64,000 bases of DNA from Cinclus cinclus (Eukaryota; Chordata; Aves; Passeriformes; Cinclidae). Below are positions 48,301 through 59,105 of the stretch, one piece after another. Every line of letters begins with the position of its first letter. Within the stretch, counting starts at the first letter, position 1. The stretch covers positions 57,583,158 to 57,647,157 of the forward strand of contig NC_085049.1 of NCBI RefSeq assembly GCF_963662255.1. The letters run 5' to 3'. The translations under genes and the position numbers were made by a program. The notes under the pieces were generated by a model. The model did not search any database. It saw only the letters and a program-made list of their open reading frames with translations, and was not told the origin of the DNA.

Positions 48301-51300
48301 CCAACTGAATGCTGTTTGCCTGTCCCCTGTCTGGCAGCTACTGGAAATCCAAGCCCAGTACCACCGGCAGTCACTGGAATCTCTGGATTCAGCTCTAGCA
48401 GAGCTGAGGGAAAGCCACAGACAGACAGGTACCCTCTGGCTCTCCATGCAGCCTGGCAAGGGCTGCAGCTGAGCCCGGGGGACACAAGTGTGGCCAGCAA
48501 AGCTGGAAAAGGCTCACTTTCCCTCCCTACACCTGCTGCTGGCTACCATGTTGGGCTGGTAGGTTGGGGACAGCAGCTTGACATGGACTGGGGATGCTGG
48601 ATGTTCTGCCTCTCTGCCTCTTGGCTGTAGCCAGCCAAGTTTGGCTTGGAGCCGGATGTAGCCATGGCCAAATGTTGGATGGTCCCAGTGTCCACCATCC
48701 CTCTTGACATTTTCCTTCCTCTTCCAGAGCCTTCCTTCACGACAGACTCCCCAGTGGCAGGGTACTATGGTGTGTCCCTAGAGACACACCTCAAGAGCTT
48801 GGGCCGGGAGATTGCACTTCCCATCGAAGCCTGTGTCATGATGCTGTTGGCTTCCGGCATGAAGGAGGAGGTAGGGAATGCTCCAGCCCCCCTCATCACC
48901 TTTCTCCCCTCCCAAATGCACTCCTCCCAAACTCAAAATGAATCCCTTCCCTTTCCATCCCATCCCCAGGGACTCTTCCGGCTGGCAGCAGGCGCCTCAG
49001 TGCTGAGGAAGCTGAAGACCAGCTTGGCCAGCGGCTCCAATGCCCTGGAGGAGTTTTACTCAGACCCCCACGCTGTGGCTGGTGAGTGCCAGCAAGGCAA
49101 GCTGGGGGTACATGATTGGGCAGTCCCTGCCGTCCCTCAGCTGCCATCAGCTCCACTGGTCCCCCTCTCCTCCCAGGTGCACTGAAATCCTACCTGCGGG
49201 AGCTACCCCAGCCTTTGATGACCTTCGAACTCTATGATGAATGGGTCAAAGCAGCCAGGTGGGTCCAGGCACTGGGGAGGAAATCCCTGGCAGGTCTCAG
49301 AAAGCCCCCAGTCAAGCCCCTCCATCCTTCCCAGCACTTGGAGCAGGGGTGCTCTGTTTCATTTGGGGAGATATGAACACAGTGCCTCTGTGGATGCCTG
49401 CCTTCACTGCCCAGTAAAGCAGGGCATCTCCATCTCCAGGGTGATGGCCTGCGTGGAGCAGCCAACTGCCCTTCCTCCTTGTCCACTGTGTCCCTCCCTG
49501 CCACAGGGAACAGGCTGAGCTCTCTGCTCCTCCTTCTCTCTTACAGCTTGAAGGACATTGATAGCCGTGTCCAGAGCCTGCGAGACACCTGCAGCCGCCT
49601 GCCCCAGGACAGCTACAACAATCTGAGGTGTTTTATCTAAACAGGGCTTCCTCAGCCCCAAGTAATCACCAGGGGTAGCCATTCCCTCCTCAAATCCCTA
49701 CCTACTAAACCCTTGCCCTCCTTTCACCCCACAGGTATCTGATCAAGTTTTTAGCCAAGCTGGCTGAACACCAGGAGGTGAATAAAATGACCCCCAGCAA
49801 CATTGCCATTGTGCTGGGCCCAAACCTGCTGTGGTCGCAGCAGAGCACAGGGTAAGGTCTGGTTTGAAGGGGTGGGAAGCAGCTCCATAGTCCCAGCTGG
49901 GGTGTCCTGAAGGCAAATGCCTGGCAAAAGCTGATCCAGCTGCCTTCAGGCTGGTCTAAAGCACTTACACCTCTTCCATCCTCAAGTCTTGTCCTTTGTT
50001 CCCATGCTCCCCAGGTTGTATGTCCCCTCACCAAGCACATATCCAATTAGCCGCTCTGCAAAGTAGTAGAGGAGCGGGCTGAAACCCAAAGCACTTGTGG
50101 CATAGGTGGCTTTTACAACACTGGCCTCCAACATCAACCCAGGGTCCCCAGGACAGGGAAAAAGGCCCATCACCCACGCTGCCATGGCCCTTGGCTGGGC
50201 TGCCTTCCCTTCAGACCCTGACCCCTGCAGAATGAACACAAAAACCCATTTGGGATTAATGCCCCCAAACCCTTTTTCTGATGCCTCCTCCACCCCTGTC
50301 TCTCAGAGACCCCATGCAACTGGACTTGGCCTCAGTCTCCTCCATCCAGGCTGTGGTGGAAGCCCTCATCCAGAACGTGGACACTCTCTTCCCTGGAGGT
50401 AGGGCCAGGGCATCACTTGGTGGGTCACAGCAGAGAATGATAGGGAGAGGAAGGGAAAGGAACATTTCTCCATCTCCAGGAGGACAGAAGCAGGAGGCTG
50501 CTCTGGGTCCCTGCTGTGGGGTCATTGCTCTGGGTGGCAAGTGTTTCCTTACAGGATCTCCTCCTTTCTCTTCTCCCAGAGGTAGATTTCAATGTCTCGG
50601 GCATGTTTATGCTGCCCACAAACACCAGACTTTGCAAGGCTGCCCCAGTGGAAGAGCCAACTCCTGCAGCCCCTCCAGCCAGCACCCCCACCTTTCTGGA
50701 TGGAGAGGCGTAAGTGTGATGGGATGGGAGCTAAAGGCTCTGGCTGTCCCAGCTCTCCCCACGTCCCCCCCCTCCCTCCCACCCCTTGTCAGGGCCATAC
50801 CCTCACAGGTGGCTGCAAGGTGCCTCGCAGCCAGGACCACCATGCCCAACCAAAGCCTGACTTTCCCCATTCTCTGCACAGCACCTCCAGGGACCCCGAG
50901 GTCAGGTCCCAACTGGCATCCCCAGCACAGCCCAGGCCATCTCCTGAAGCTGCAGGGCCACCAGCTCCGACGATGACTGACACCACCACCCGCAAAGGTT
51001 AGGGTGCTCCAGATGCTTGGGAAATTACACCCTGCAATGCCACCTCCTGTGGTTTAGTCATCATCCTGCTGTTCCCCACACAAGTAGGCACTAGGGTTGT
51101 CCTTGTCACCGAATGAGGGGAAAGGCCTCTGGCCAGGGCAGCATGGCCAGGATCCAGCTAAGATGGGACTGTGGCATGGACACAGTATGTCCTCCAGTGC
51201 TGGGTTGAACACCTCTAGTAAAGAGGTGTCAAAGCTCATGGCCCTTTGTGAAGGGATGAGGAAAAAGCCCCCAGAAAAGCTGGTGTGCACTTGTGTCCTC

Positions 51301-51719
51301 AGGACAGGAGCTGAGCAAGGGGGAATTTGTCTGCAGCCCCCTCTGCCCTTCGGAGAGGACCCCAGCCCATCTCAGCTTTCTTTTCAGGCAAACGCCCAGC
51401 TCCAGCCCGACCTACAATGCCACCACCGCCTGTGACACAGCCCCGGAGCACAGCTCCTGCCCAGGCAGCCAGCCCCAAAGCCCTGCCACGACGCATGGTG
51501 CTCAGCCGAGCCCCCTCCGTCCCGCCGCCACTCCCTCCGCAGCCAGCACCCCGCCACAGCCGAGATGCCCCGCTATCCCCCAAGCCTTGCACCGGTGAGG
51601 CTGACACGGCGGCTGCCATGGACTGTGTGCCAGGAACCACAGAGGAGGGGCAGCCGCTGCCTGCAGGAGGAAGCCCCCTGGCCACATCAGCCCCAGAAGG
51701 ACAGCACAAAGAAAACTGA
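42370..51719 (+). CDS. SH3BP1: SH3 domain-binding protein 1 (BAR-RhoGAP), 18 coding exons
   Basis: This is a Rho-family GTPase-activating protein that shuts off Rac1/Cdc42 at cell junctions and the leading edge. Exons: 42370-42431, 44200-44242, 45630-45734, 46118-46194, 46465-46576, 46674-46750, 47118-47253, 47890-47958, 48338-48428, 48728-48870, 48970-49081, 49177-49258, 49547-49627, 49735-49851, 50307-50398, 50580-50709, 50882-50997 and 51388-51719 (TGA). Phases agree throughout, giving 658 residues (human about 701). The N-terminus MMKRQFNRMRQQ begins a BAR domain (about 1-260, including EPAKRAAHSVSKRLQACLQG and DEYMADLYHFSTKED). The RhoGAP domain spans about 258-466, with the catalytic arginine finger in GLFRLAAGAS (Arg at about 309), the KSYLRELPQPLM segment and the NKMTPSNIAIVLGPNLLW segment. 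The tail (467-658) is proline-rich, with KRPAPARPTMPPPP and SVPPPLPPQPAPR as SH3-ligand stretches. Intron 2 carries an LTR. Confidence 0.96.
44530..45545. mobile_element. Avian ERV solo-like LTR in SH3BP1 intron 2
   Basis: The segment opens with TGTCGTGGTTTGAC, the start typical of a large class of bird retroviral LTRs. It continues with the GAGTTGACATAAGGACAG and AATAAAATCAATTTATTAC-type blocks, then a long stretch of GCAT-rich repeats (hallmarks such as CCATGGACTGCAGGGGCACA and ACCTGGAGCACCTTCTCCTC) also seen in that class. No gag, pol or env frame is attached, so this is probably a solo LTR left by recombination. The right end and target-site duplication are uncertain. It fills most of the 1.4 kb intron between exons 2 and 3. 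Family resemblance is from memory of avian repeats. Confidence 0.7.
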
Positions 51720-52133
51720 ACAGGGTGAGGGGCGTGGAGGAATCACAGGTCAGGGAGATGGGATCTGGTATCTCTCTGGGACCCAGCAGGTGCTGTGAAA
51801 ATGCCAGGGTGGCCGGAGGGACAGCATCTCTTGATCCTCCACCTTGTTCCCTTGGCTCACACCACCTGGCATGCTTTGCCTGCCTTCTCTCACTCTCCTA
51901 TCTCAGTCTCCACCTCCCCACACCACCATGTCCTTGCCATAGCCCAGCCACCATCAAAGGGCCAGATCCCTGCCCAGATCCCCCAGCTTTTGGGCCAGTA
52001 TGGGCATTTGCAGATGGATGCTCCGCCATGATCCCAGCCCCATCTTGCCTTAAAATGCATTGCCCCAGGAACACATGGATGGATATATATATAAATACAG
52101 AAATGGATAGGTAGATGGATGGGTGGATGGATG

Positions 52134-52192
<59 letters not shown>

Positions 52193-52225
52193 TAGATAGA
52201 TTGATTTGGAATTCATGTTCTATTA
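51720..52225. other. SH3BP1 3' flank with GATA microsatellite
   Basis: This is the 3' UTR or flank of SH3BP1. No canonical AATAAA is obvious close to the stop codon, so the transcript end is uncertain. The right half is a simple repeat described separately. Confidence 0.5.
52105..52203. repeat. GATA/GGAT tetranucleotide microsatellite
   Basis: The run begins with interspersed GGAT and GGTA units and becomes a pure run of about 15 GATA units from about 52131 to 52190. It directly precedes a CR1 fragment. Confidence 0.95.
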
Positions 52226-52597
52226 GGAGTGGCTGAGGGAGCTAGGGTTGTTTGGTCTGTAGAAGCAGAGGTTCAGGGGTGACCTGATCACTCTCTGCAA
52301 CCCCCTGAATGGAAGTGTAGCTACGTGAGGACTGACCTCTTCTGCCAGGCAACAAGAGGACACAGTCACAAGCTGCACCGGGGAGATTCAGGCTGGACAT
52401 CAGCAGGAACTTTTTCACATTAGACATTGGGATGGGCTGCTCAGGGAGGTGGTGGATTCACCGTCCCTGGAGGTGTTTAAGGAAGGACTGGATGTGGCAC
52501 ATTCAGTGCCACGATGTGGTTGACATAGCGGTGTTCGGTCTTTGGCTGGACTCGATTATGTCAGAAGGCTTTTCTAGCCTAAGTGGTTCTGTGATAC
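52226..52597 (+). mobile_element. CR1 LINE, 3' end fragment
   Basis: This is the 3' segment of CR1 in + orientation. Recognisable blocks include CAGAGGTTCAGGGGTGACCT, ATTCAGGCTGGACATCAGCA, GGGCTGCTCAGGGAGGTGGT, CCCTGGAGGTGTTTAAGGAA, and the end GCCTAAGTGGTTCTGTGAT. It is 5'-truncated and has no intact reading frame. Confidence 0.9.
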
Positions 52598-52599
52598 TT

Positions 52600-53089
52600 T
52601 GCCAATATTTGAAAAGGTGGTGTCGAGGTCGCAGGCCGGTGTGAGCAGGGCACACCTGGTGGTCTGAAGTGCTGGAGAGTGCAGCCCGGGGGGGGCGGCA
52701 GCGGGGAGGAAAGGAGGCGGGAGCGCGGCGAGCACCCACGGCCGGCGGAAGCGCGGGGCCGGGCCGTAATGGCGACCGCGCTACCGCAGGCCCCGTCGGC
52801 CCGCAGGGGGCGCTCTGCGGCTGCGCGGGCATGGCGGGGGGCGCTGGCCGGGCACGGCGATTCCAGCCAATGGGCAGCGCGCCCGGGGCTGTCCCCGGCC
52901 CCTCCTCGCCGCCATCACTTTGGGGGCCGGCCCTCGGCCCGGCCCTGCCCCTGGGAGCGTCAGGGTCTCCCATTGGTGGCGGTCGGGGGGTGGGGGCCGG
53001 CGATTGGCTGTGCGACGGGGCGGGGCCCGGCGGTGGGCGGTGATTGGCGGCGGGGCGGGACGGGACGGCCGGCGGGCTGCGGCGGCGGC
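52600..53089 (+). promoter_or_regulatory. PDXP: PDXP CpG-island promoter with four CCAAT boxes
   Basis: An extremely G+C-rich, CpG-dense stretch lies immediately upstream of the PDXP start codon with no TATA box. It holds one direct CCAAT (52867-52871) and three inverted ones, ATTGG, at 52972-52976, 53003-53007 and 53043-53047. Three of them lie in TTGGC/GCCAAT-type contexts bound by NF-Y. The last is only about 43 bases before the ATG, so the main start must lie very close to or between these boxes, or be upstream of them. Confidence 0.7.
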
Positions 53090-54247
53090 ATGGCGAGCTG
53101 CCGGCGGCTGAGCGGCGCGGGGCTGCGGGAGGTGCTGGGCCCGGCGCAGGGGCTGCTCTTCGACTGCGACGGCGTTCTGTGGGCGGGAGAGCGCGCCGTG
53201 CCTGGCGCCCCCGAGCTGCTGGAGCGGCTGCGGCGCAGCGGCAAGGCCGCCCTTTTTGTCAGCAATAACAGCCGCCGCTCGGTGGCCGAGCTGGAGCGGC
53301 GCTTCACACGTCTCGGCTTCCGCGGTGTGCGCGCCGAGCACGTCTTCAGCTCCGCTCTCTGCTCCGCGCTCTTCCTCCGCCAGCGCCTCCTCGGCGGCGA
53401 CGGGAACGGGAGCGGGGCCGGCCGCGTCTTCGTGCTGGGCGGCGAGGGGCTGCGCGGCGAGGTGCGCGACGCCGGGCTGCGCCTGGCGGGCGAGGGCGAG
53501 CCGGCCCCCGGCGAGCCGGTGCGCGCAGTCCTGGTGGGCTACGACGACCAGTTCACCTTCGCCAAGCTGGCGCAAGCCTGCGGCTACCTGCGCGATCCGC
53601 AGTGCCTGCTGGTGGCCACCGATCCCGACCCCTGGCACCCGCTCAGCGACGGCCAGCGCACTCCCGGTGAGCCCGCGCCCCGTCCCGCGCCGCCCCGGGG
53701 GGAAGGGGCTGGTGGCGGGGGGTGGCCTCGGGTGGGGTTCGCCGTCCCAGGTGCGGGCAGGGCGGTTCCCTGAGCGGCAGGACGAGCCGGGATACCCTGG
53801 CGCGTCCCTGCCGGCTCCCGAAGCAGTGCTGCCAAGCATCCCGCTTGCTTATCCTGTGGCGGGACCCTGGGTGCTGAGCTTCCCGCGGCTACTTCTGTTC
53901 CTCCTCCTTCCCTCCCTGCAGGGACTGGCAGCCTCACAGCCGCGGTGGAAACGGCTTCGGGCCGCAAGGCGCTGGTGGTGGGGAAGCCCAACACGTACAT
54001 GTTTGATTGCATCGTGGAGCGATTTGGTGTCGACCCATCCCGCACCCTCATGGTGGGAGACCGTCTGGAGACAGACATCCTCTTCGGCAAGAACTGCGGC
54101 CTTGCAACCATTCTCACCCTGACAGGCGTTTCCCGCCTGGAGGAGGCGCAGGCCTACATGGCCAGCGACAGCGCCGCTGCCAAGGATCTGGTGCCCAATT
54201 ATTATGTGGACAGTATTGCAGACTTGATACCAGGCCTGGATGAGTAA
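53090..54247 (+). CDS. PDXP: Pyridoxal phosphate phosphatase / chronophin, two exons
   Basis: This is a HAD-superfamily phosphatase that hydrolyses pyridoxal 5'-phosphate and also dephosphorylates cofilin, linking vitamin B6 turnover and actin dynamics in the cytosol. The exons are 53090-53666 and 53922-54247 (TAA), joined GTGAGC/CAG in phase, giving 300 residues (human 296). Catalytic motifs are complete: nucleophile D25 and D27 in FDCDGVLW, motif II VSNNS (about 58), the C2 cap with GYDDQFTFAKLAQACGYL and the substrate loop ATDPDPWHPL, motif III lysine (about 214) in VVGKPNTYMFD, and motif IV acids (about 239 and 244) in MVGDRLETDILFG. The frame is open for 137 codons upstream of this ATG, but those codons are low-complexity promoter sequence. 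The ATG at 53090 aligns with the family start. The first exon is extremely GC-rich. Confidence 0.96.
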
Positions 54248-55475
54248 CAGGTTGTACATGTGAGGGCAGAGGGGTCAGGTTCCCCATCCCAGATTTCCAT
54301 CTGTTCCCATTTCTCTCTCACTGCCCTATTCCCTCAATTCCTGGTTTATTCACTTGTCAACATCCTTCTTCGGGGGCAAAATGGGAAGGGGATTGGCCGG
54401 AGGGGACAAGTTTCAAGTTGACTCCTTTCTGCTGAGAGCTATCCATGATGGACAGAGTCCTTGTCTCCCTCATTACCAGCTGCCAGTATCTTTAGGAGAG
54501 AGCTGGAAGCCTTGAGGCTGCTGGGGGGGGGGGGGTGTCAAATCGGTGTCTGTGTGGCCTCTCCTCCTGCAGCAGTTCAGGACTGGCTGTTTTAGTATTA
54601 TTTTTTCCCTTGGATAACCAGTCTTTTCCCTTGGATAACAGCCTTTTACTGCTGTCCTTTGACTTGTAGCTCTTGACTTCTGAGCTGCAGACCTTGTGGC
54701 ACCCCTTCTTGCCAGGGGATTGGCTGGCATTGTCACCCACCTGGTGTCTCTCAGTGCCAGGGCATGTGGAAGGAGTGTGCCAGAGCTCTGGAAATGTGAA
54801 TGAGAGCATCTCTGCCTCCCACAAGCGAAAGAGAGCACTGCCTCATCTCTTCTCTCCCCTATTCCTCAGTGATGTTTCCCCCACTACCCGCCTGCCCTGA
54901 CCCAGTTAATAACTGTGCCAGTGTCCATCTGAAGGACAGACAAGACTGGTTTGAGGGGTTTTTTTCCTGTGCCAAACAGACAAGCTGTGACTGTGCACAG
55001 TGAGTCTGCAGTTGTACCTTGTTTTTAAGCACCCTTTCTGAAGAGGCTTGTGAAGGACAGAGGGCTCCTAGACCATGACAACACAGCACTAGTGAACTGT
55101 ATGACTCTCCCTGGTTGCCCCTTCTCAGTTGGATTTTGTTATAGTACAGTGAGAGAAAAGTGCTGATGGGGGTCTGTGCTCTAGCTGCTGGTGTGCAGGT
55201 GAGATGGTGATGGTGTTGTCACTGCTGTGAATGTGTCACAGTCCTCAAAATCATTCCTCGCTGCTTTGTCTTTCTACGGTTTTTTAATTTCTTGATCTAA
55301 TTTATCAAACTTATTTATTGTTCAAATATTGTATTATTTGTATAAATTATGCTGACTGCACCAAGGGGACAGAAGGCAGTGTCTTTGGGCATCCCTTACT
55401 GTCCATGTCCCATGTTGATGTTCTTACACTCACTGTGTCTCTGTACATAATAAAGTGTGAACATAGGCTGGAAAT
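54248..55475 (+). other. PDXP: PDXP 3' untranslated region
   Basis: This is about 1.2 kb without coding potential. It includes a run of 13 G at 54523-54535, an imperfect TTTTCCCTTGGATAA duplication near 54600-54650, and an AT-rich end before the polyadenylation signal AATAAA at 55449-55454. Confidence 0.75.
55449..55454 (+). terminator. PDXP: PDXP polyadenylation signal AATAAA
   Basis: This canonical hexamer follows an AU-rich tract and precedes a T-rich run (TTTTTTTC) about 25 bases downstream. Confidence 0.75.
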
Positions 55476-56031
55476 GACCTCTTTTTTTCACTCATGGTCC
55501 CATCAGAATGAAACTGCCCTTGGTATCTTTGAACCCTCACAGGTGAGGACATGGCAAGACCTTTCTTCACTCAAGGGGGTGCTGCTGGGTCGACAAGACA
55601 GGTGGGTGGTGTGGTTGAGTGTCTTTGAGCTGCTGTTTCCTGGATCACTGGTGCCTCAGGGACGGCTGGAGGTGGCTGGTGGGGCTGTGGCATGGGGCAG
55701 CCAGCTCACTTGGGGCAGTGAACAATGCACCCCTTGCCAGCTGCCTTTGTGTTTCACAGCATGAGGGATTCATTGCTGGGGAACCGTGACCTCTTGTGCT
55801 GCACCTGGAGGCTGCCCTCTGCTAGCCAGGTGGACCCCAATGATCTGTGTGGCCCTGCTGGGGTAGGGGTGAGGTGCCATCTCTGTTATGTGCGTAGAGC
55901 TTGCAGGGGGCTGAGAACTGCCCAGGCGAGGTTTTGCTGCGACCCTTCTTGACTATGCTATGCTTTAAGTGACAGGGAGGCTGTCGCTGTATCCCTGGGG
56001 TGACCTTAACCAGACTATTGTTGGAGCTGTG

Positions 56032-56130
56032 TGCTGGTTGCCACAGAATTCCTGGATAGAGAGGTCTCACAAGGAACAGCATGCTGGTTGCCACAGAATT
56101 CCTGGATAGAGAGGTCTCACAAGGAACAGC
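56032..56130. repeat. Tandem duplication of a 50-bp unit
   Basis: Two perfect 49-base copies starting TGCTGGTTGCCACAGAATTC are separated by one base. They lie just downstream (minus strand) of an LTR-like segment and could be a duplicated piece of its U5 or leader. Confidence 0.9.
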
Positions 56131-56149
56131 CTGTCTGGGGTCCTGGTCA

Positions 56150-56690
56150 GTCTCAGCTGCAAGGTACCAAATGCAAGCAAGGGCTGGATTTCAGGCCATC
56201 AGCTCTTTTAGTGATTTCAGCTCAGCTTGCAAGGTACCTCAGCCAACGCAGGGAGAAGAGATGGGAAGTGCTGTGTAGAGGTTCCACAAAGTTCTTTATT
56301 GTCTTCTTCTGCAAAGAGTGGCCAGTGACAGCTGCATTCCACTGAACTGGGTAGAAGCAGGAGATTTTATAAGGAAGGTATGGCTTGGCAGAACAACCAA
56401 TGGTTTGGGGCTGAGGAAATACGACCAACAGTTTTACAAAGAGATAAAGTGGGTCTCCAAAGTGGGGAGAAGGGTGCCTCAGCCCAGTCACTGTGACTAA
56501 GCAATTCTTACCTAGGCAATAGCTCTCCAGGGAGGCCTTGTAAGGGGCCCTGCGCCCTCCACAAACTATATCCTGCTGTGTCCTGGGTTTCTCTGTAGTC
56601 CCAGCCCAGAGGGAGAAAACTGATTGGGTAAGAAAATTCGGAAGTGACTCAAATGAATTTTGCCTCCATTCCTCCTAGAGGAGCCAATTC
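56150..56690 (-). mobile_element. LTR-like retroviral promoter segment, minus strand
   Basis: On the minus strand there is a TATAAAA box (56371-56365), and about 70 bases later an AATAAA (56300-56295), followed by GT-rich sequence. This is the spacing expected of an LTR whose R region lies between a TATA box and its own polyadenylation signal. About 300 bases of U3-like sequence precede it. A partial repeat of GGTACCTTGCA plus flanks occurs on the U5 side, near 56230 and 56160. No coding remnant is attached. The family and exact borders are not determined. Confidence 0.5.
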
Positions 56691-58449
56691 TCCCCTTTTT
56701 CTGTCAGAACCCTTTAACTGCTGTTGATAGCAATCAAGCACCACATCTTCCGCTTGAGAGATCAGCTTTTAATATTCAGTAAACTGCACTCTGTGTAAGG
56801 TAGTGTGGTGTCAGCTCAAGTGGGAGAATTGAATGTAACTCGTTGACTCATTGTCTCTAGGATAGTTCCAAGCACTGCCTTTCCTTTCTTTTTTTTTTTT
56901 TTTTTTTTTGGTCCAAAATAATCTAGGAAACAGCCTTCCAAAATAAAAGAAGATCCAAAGAGCTTTCTGAAGACTTCCTGTCACCTTAATCAGTGTCCTT
57001 TGTATATGCCAGTTTCTCTCTTTGGTCTATCCCATCTCAAATTAGGCCACTAGAGGAGTGGCCACGTGCATCATTAAGTAGAGCAAGATTGAGACCTGAT
57101 GTTTCTGCTAACTTGGCTTGCCAAACTAGACATACCCAGACCCTGGTTTATTTTTCAGAGCTCTCAGTTCTTGTATCAGGCTGAAATTTGAAGCGCTGTT
57201 GTGACTTTGGGGCCACAGCTGGAAATGCTCAGTATGCCTGCAAATTTCCCAGGCTGTGTTGGTTACATGTGGGTGTACAGAGAAGACTGTGCACAATGAG
57301 AACATCCCCAGGACATGCCCCCTTTTTTCTAGGGTGCTTTGAGGGTTAACATTTGTCTGCTCTGTTCTTTCTAGCTCTCCCAGACCACAGATACAGAAAC
57401 TACAGCTGGAGGCTATAGTCTCCCATGCTGGCACACTGGAAATGAAACAGGAAATCCAGTATCTGGTCAGAGTTCCAGCCTGTGCTTGGACCCTCTCTAA
57501 AGATACTTTGAAGTTTGTCCTTTGGATTCCAAATGGTCAGCCTGCCAAGTAGGTCTTTTTCATGTGACTGCTGCTGAAAACAGAGCTCAGCAGAGGTGAT
57601 GGTTGATCCCTTGTGACCATGTAGCTTCTTTTCATCTGGTGTGTCTCCATGAGGGCTTTGCTATGAAGCAGAGGTGGACTTGGAGCATAAGTGTTTATCT
57701 GTCTTTCCCTTGGCTCATCATGTAGGTGAGGACATTAGGCAGGGGTGACTTCTGTCCTGTAAACATCAGTGCAGCTGCTCCTGCTCTGAACAGGGACGAA
57801 GCAGCACTGTAGGGGTCCATCAGGTCTGTCAGGCTTTGGTTTTGTGTGGTTTCCCCCACTACTATTGCTCCTGCATGTAATGAATGTGTGTGTGAGCAGA
57901 TCTTGTTAGGAAGGTAGACTGAGAGAACCCCTGGGGGTGATGAGCTCCCTATCCAAGCCTGTCAAATATCCATTCAGCTGCTGACAATAAGGGGTCTGCG
58001 ATCCTCATGGGGTTCAGGCTTTGGTTCCTTCTGGGATAGGTCTGGTAGGGCTGCAGATAACATCTGCTGTTGGAAGTGAAAAAAGCAATGCTTCTTGCCT
58101 AAGTCAGCTGATTTCTTCTTGTCTAGCACAGCTTTTCTTCTTGGGTTGAGTGTTTAGGGAAGCAATGCGGTTGCCAGGGAAGACAGGGCTGTGAAGTGTT
58201 GAGCTGTGGCAACATGCAGGAGATGAAGCAGATGGGAAGCCCTCACTTGGTGTACTGTAGGAAAAGCTATTTATTTTCTCATCCTCAGAAAACTGCATTG
58301 CCCTTTCCTGCCATGCAACAGAGACAACACCGAGACAGGTGGCAGTTGTTGTATTACACCAGAAAACTCCCATCCTTCATCCATAAGTGCAGTTACTGTG
58401 GCAACCACTGGCTGGATGATGTCAGCTGCAACCTGCTGAGCATTGCCTG

Positions 58450-59105
58450 CTCTGGGCAAGGCTTCAGTCCCTTAGTCATCTTCGTGCCCCTTCTCTGGGC
58501 TCTCTCCAGTATGTCTCTGACTCTCTTGTACTAAGTAGACCAGAACTGGACCCAGCACTGGACCTCGGGTCCTTTTCTGTCATGCTACTTTCCAGCTGGG
58601 TAGTCCCCAATATTTATTGGTCCCTGGGGTTATTGTTTCCCAGGTGAAGGACTTTGCAGTTTTAAATTTTTTGAGGTTCCTGCCAATTTATTTTCCCAGC
58701 ATTTCAAGGTCACTCTGGATGGGACCACAACCTTCTGGTGCGTCAGCTGCCCCTCCCAGTTTTGTGTCACCAGCAAATTTGCCTCATCTTACAGTTCATT
58801 AATGAAGATGTTAAACAAAATGCCCAGTATTGACCCCTTGGGGGACACCCCTAATTACAAGCCTCCAGCTAGAATTTATGCCACTGATCAGCATTCCTTG
58901 GGCCCAGCTCTTCACAGTTTCCTGTCCACTTCACTGTTTCCTCAGCCAGCCCGTACTTACATTGTCTTCTCTAGGGGAATTTTGTGGGAGGCAGTGTCAA
59001 AGGCCTTACTGAAGTCAAGGTATATGTCCACTGCTATCCTCTCATTAGGCAAGTCAGCCATTTCATCATGGAAGAGTGTCGAATTGGTCAAGTGACTAAC
59101 ACTTC
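58450..59105 (-). mobile_element. CR1-type LINE fragment with RT motifs, reverse orientation
   Basis: Read on the minus strand the segment preserves, with frameshifts, the CR1 reverse transcriptase region. It shows a GVPQG...LG...ILFNIFIN block (about 58800-58850) and then KFAGDTKLGGA (about 58745-58785). The latter is the catalytic FADD motif with the first Asp of the pair replaced by Gly. Downstream come a CKVLHLGNNNP-like block and the usual CR1 tail-like sequence. The copy is dead: it has frameshifts, a stop, a mutated catalytic residue and truncation at both ends. Confidence 0.85.

Larger units (their letters stand above)
55476..58450. other. Spacer 3' of PDXP, contains an LTR and no gene
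   Basis: No exon is recognised. A 50-bp tandem duplication (56032-56130) and an LTR-like promoter block (about 56150-56690) are the only structured parts. A run of 21 T lies at 56889-56909. In mammals LGALS1 follows PDXP, but no galectin exon is visible here. Confidence 0.5.

Noticed and set aside
52781..53839. Antisense 352-codon open frame across the PDXP first exon
   Set aside because: It is the complement of a very GC-rich coding exon, where stop codons are rare. It shows no family resemblance, and the sense strand encodes a clear HAD phosphatase.
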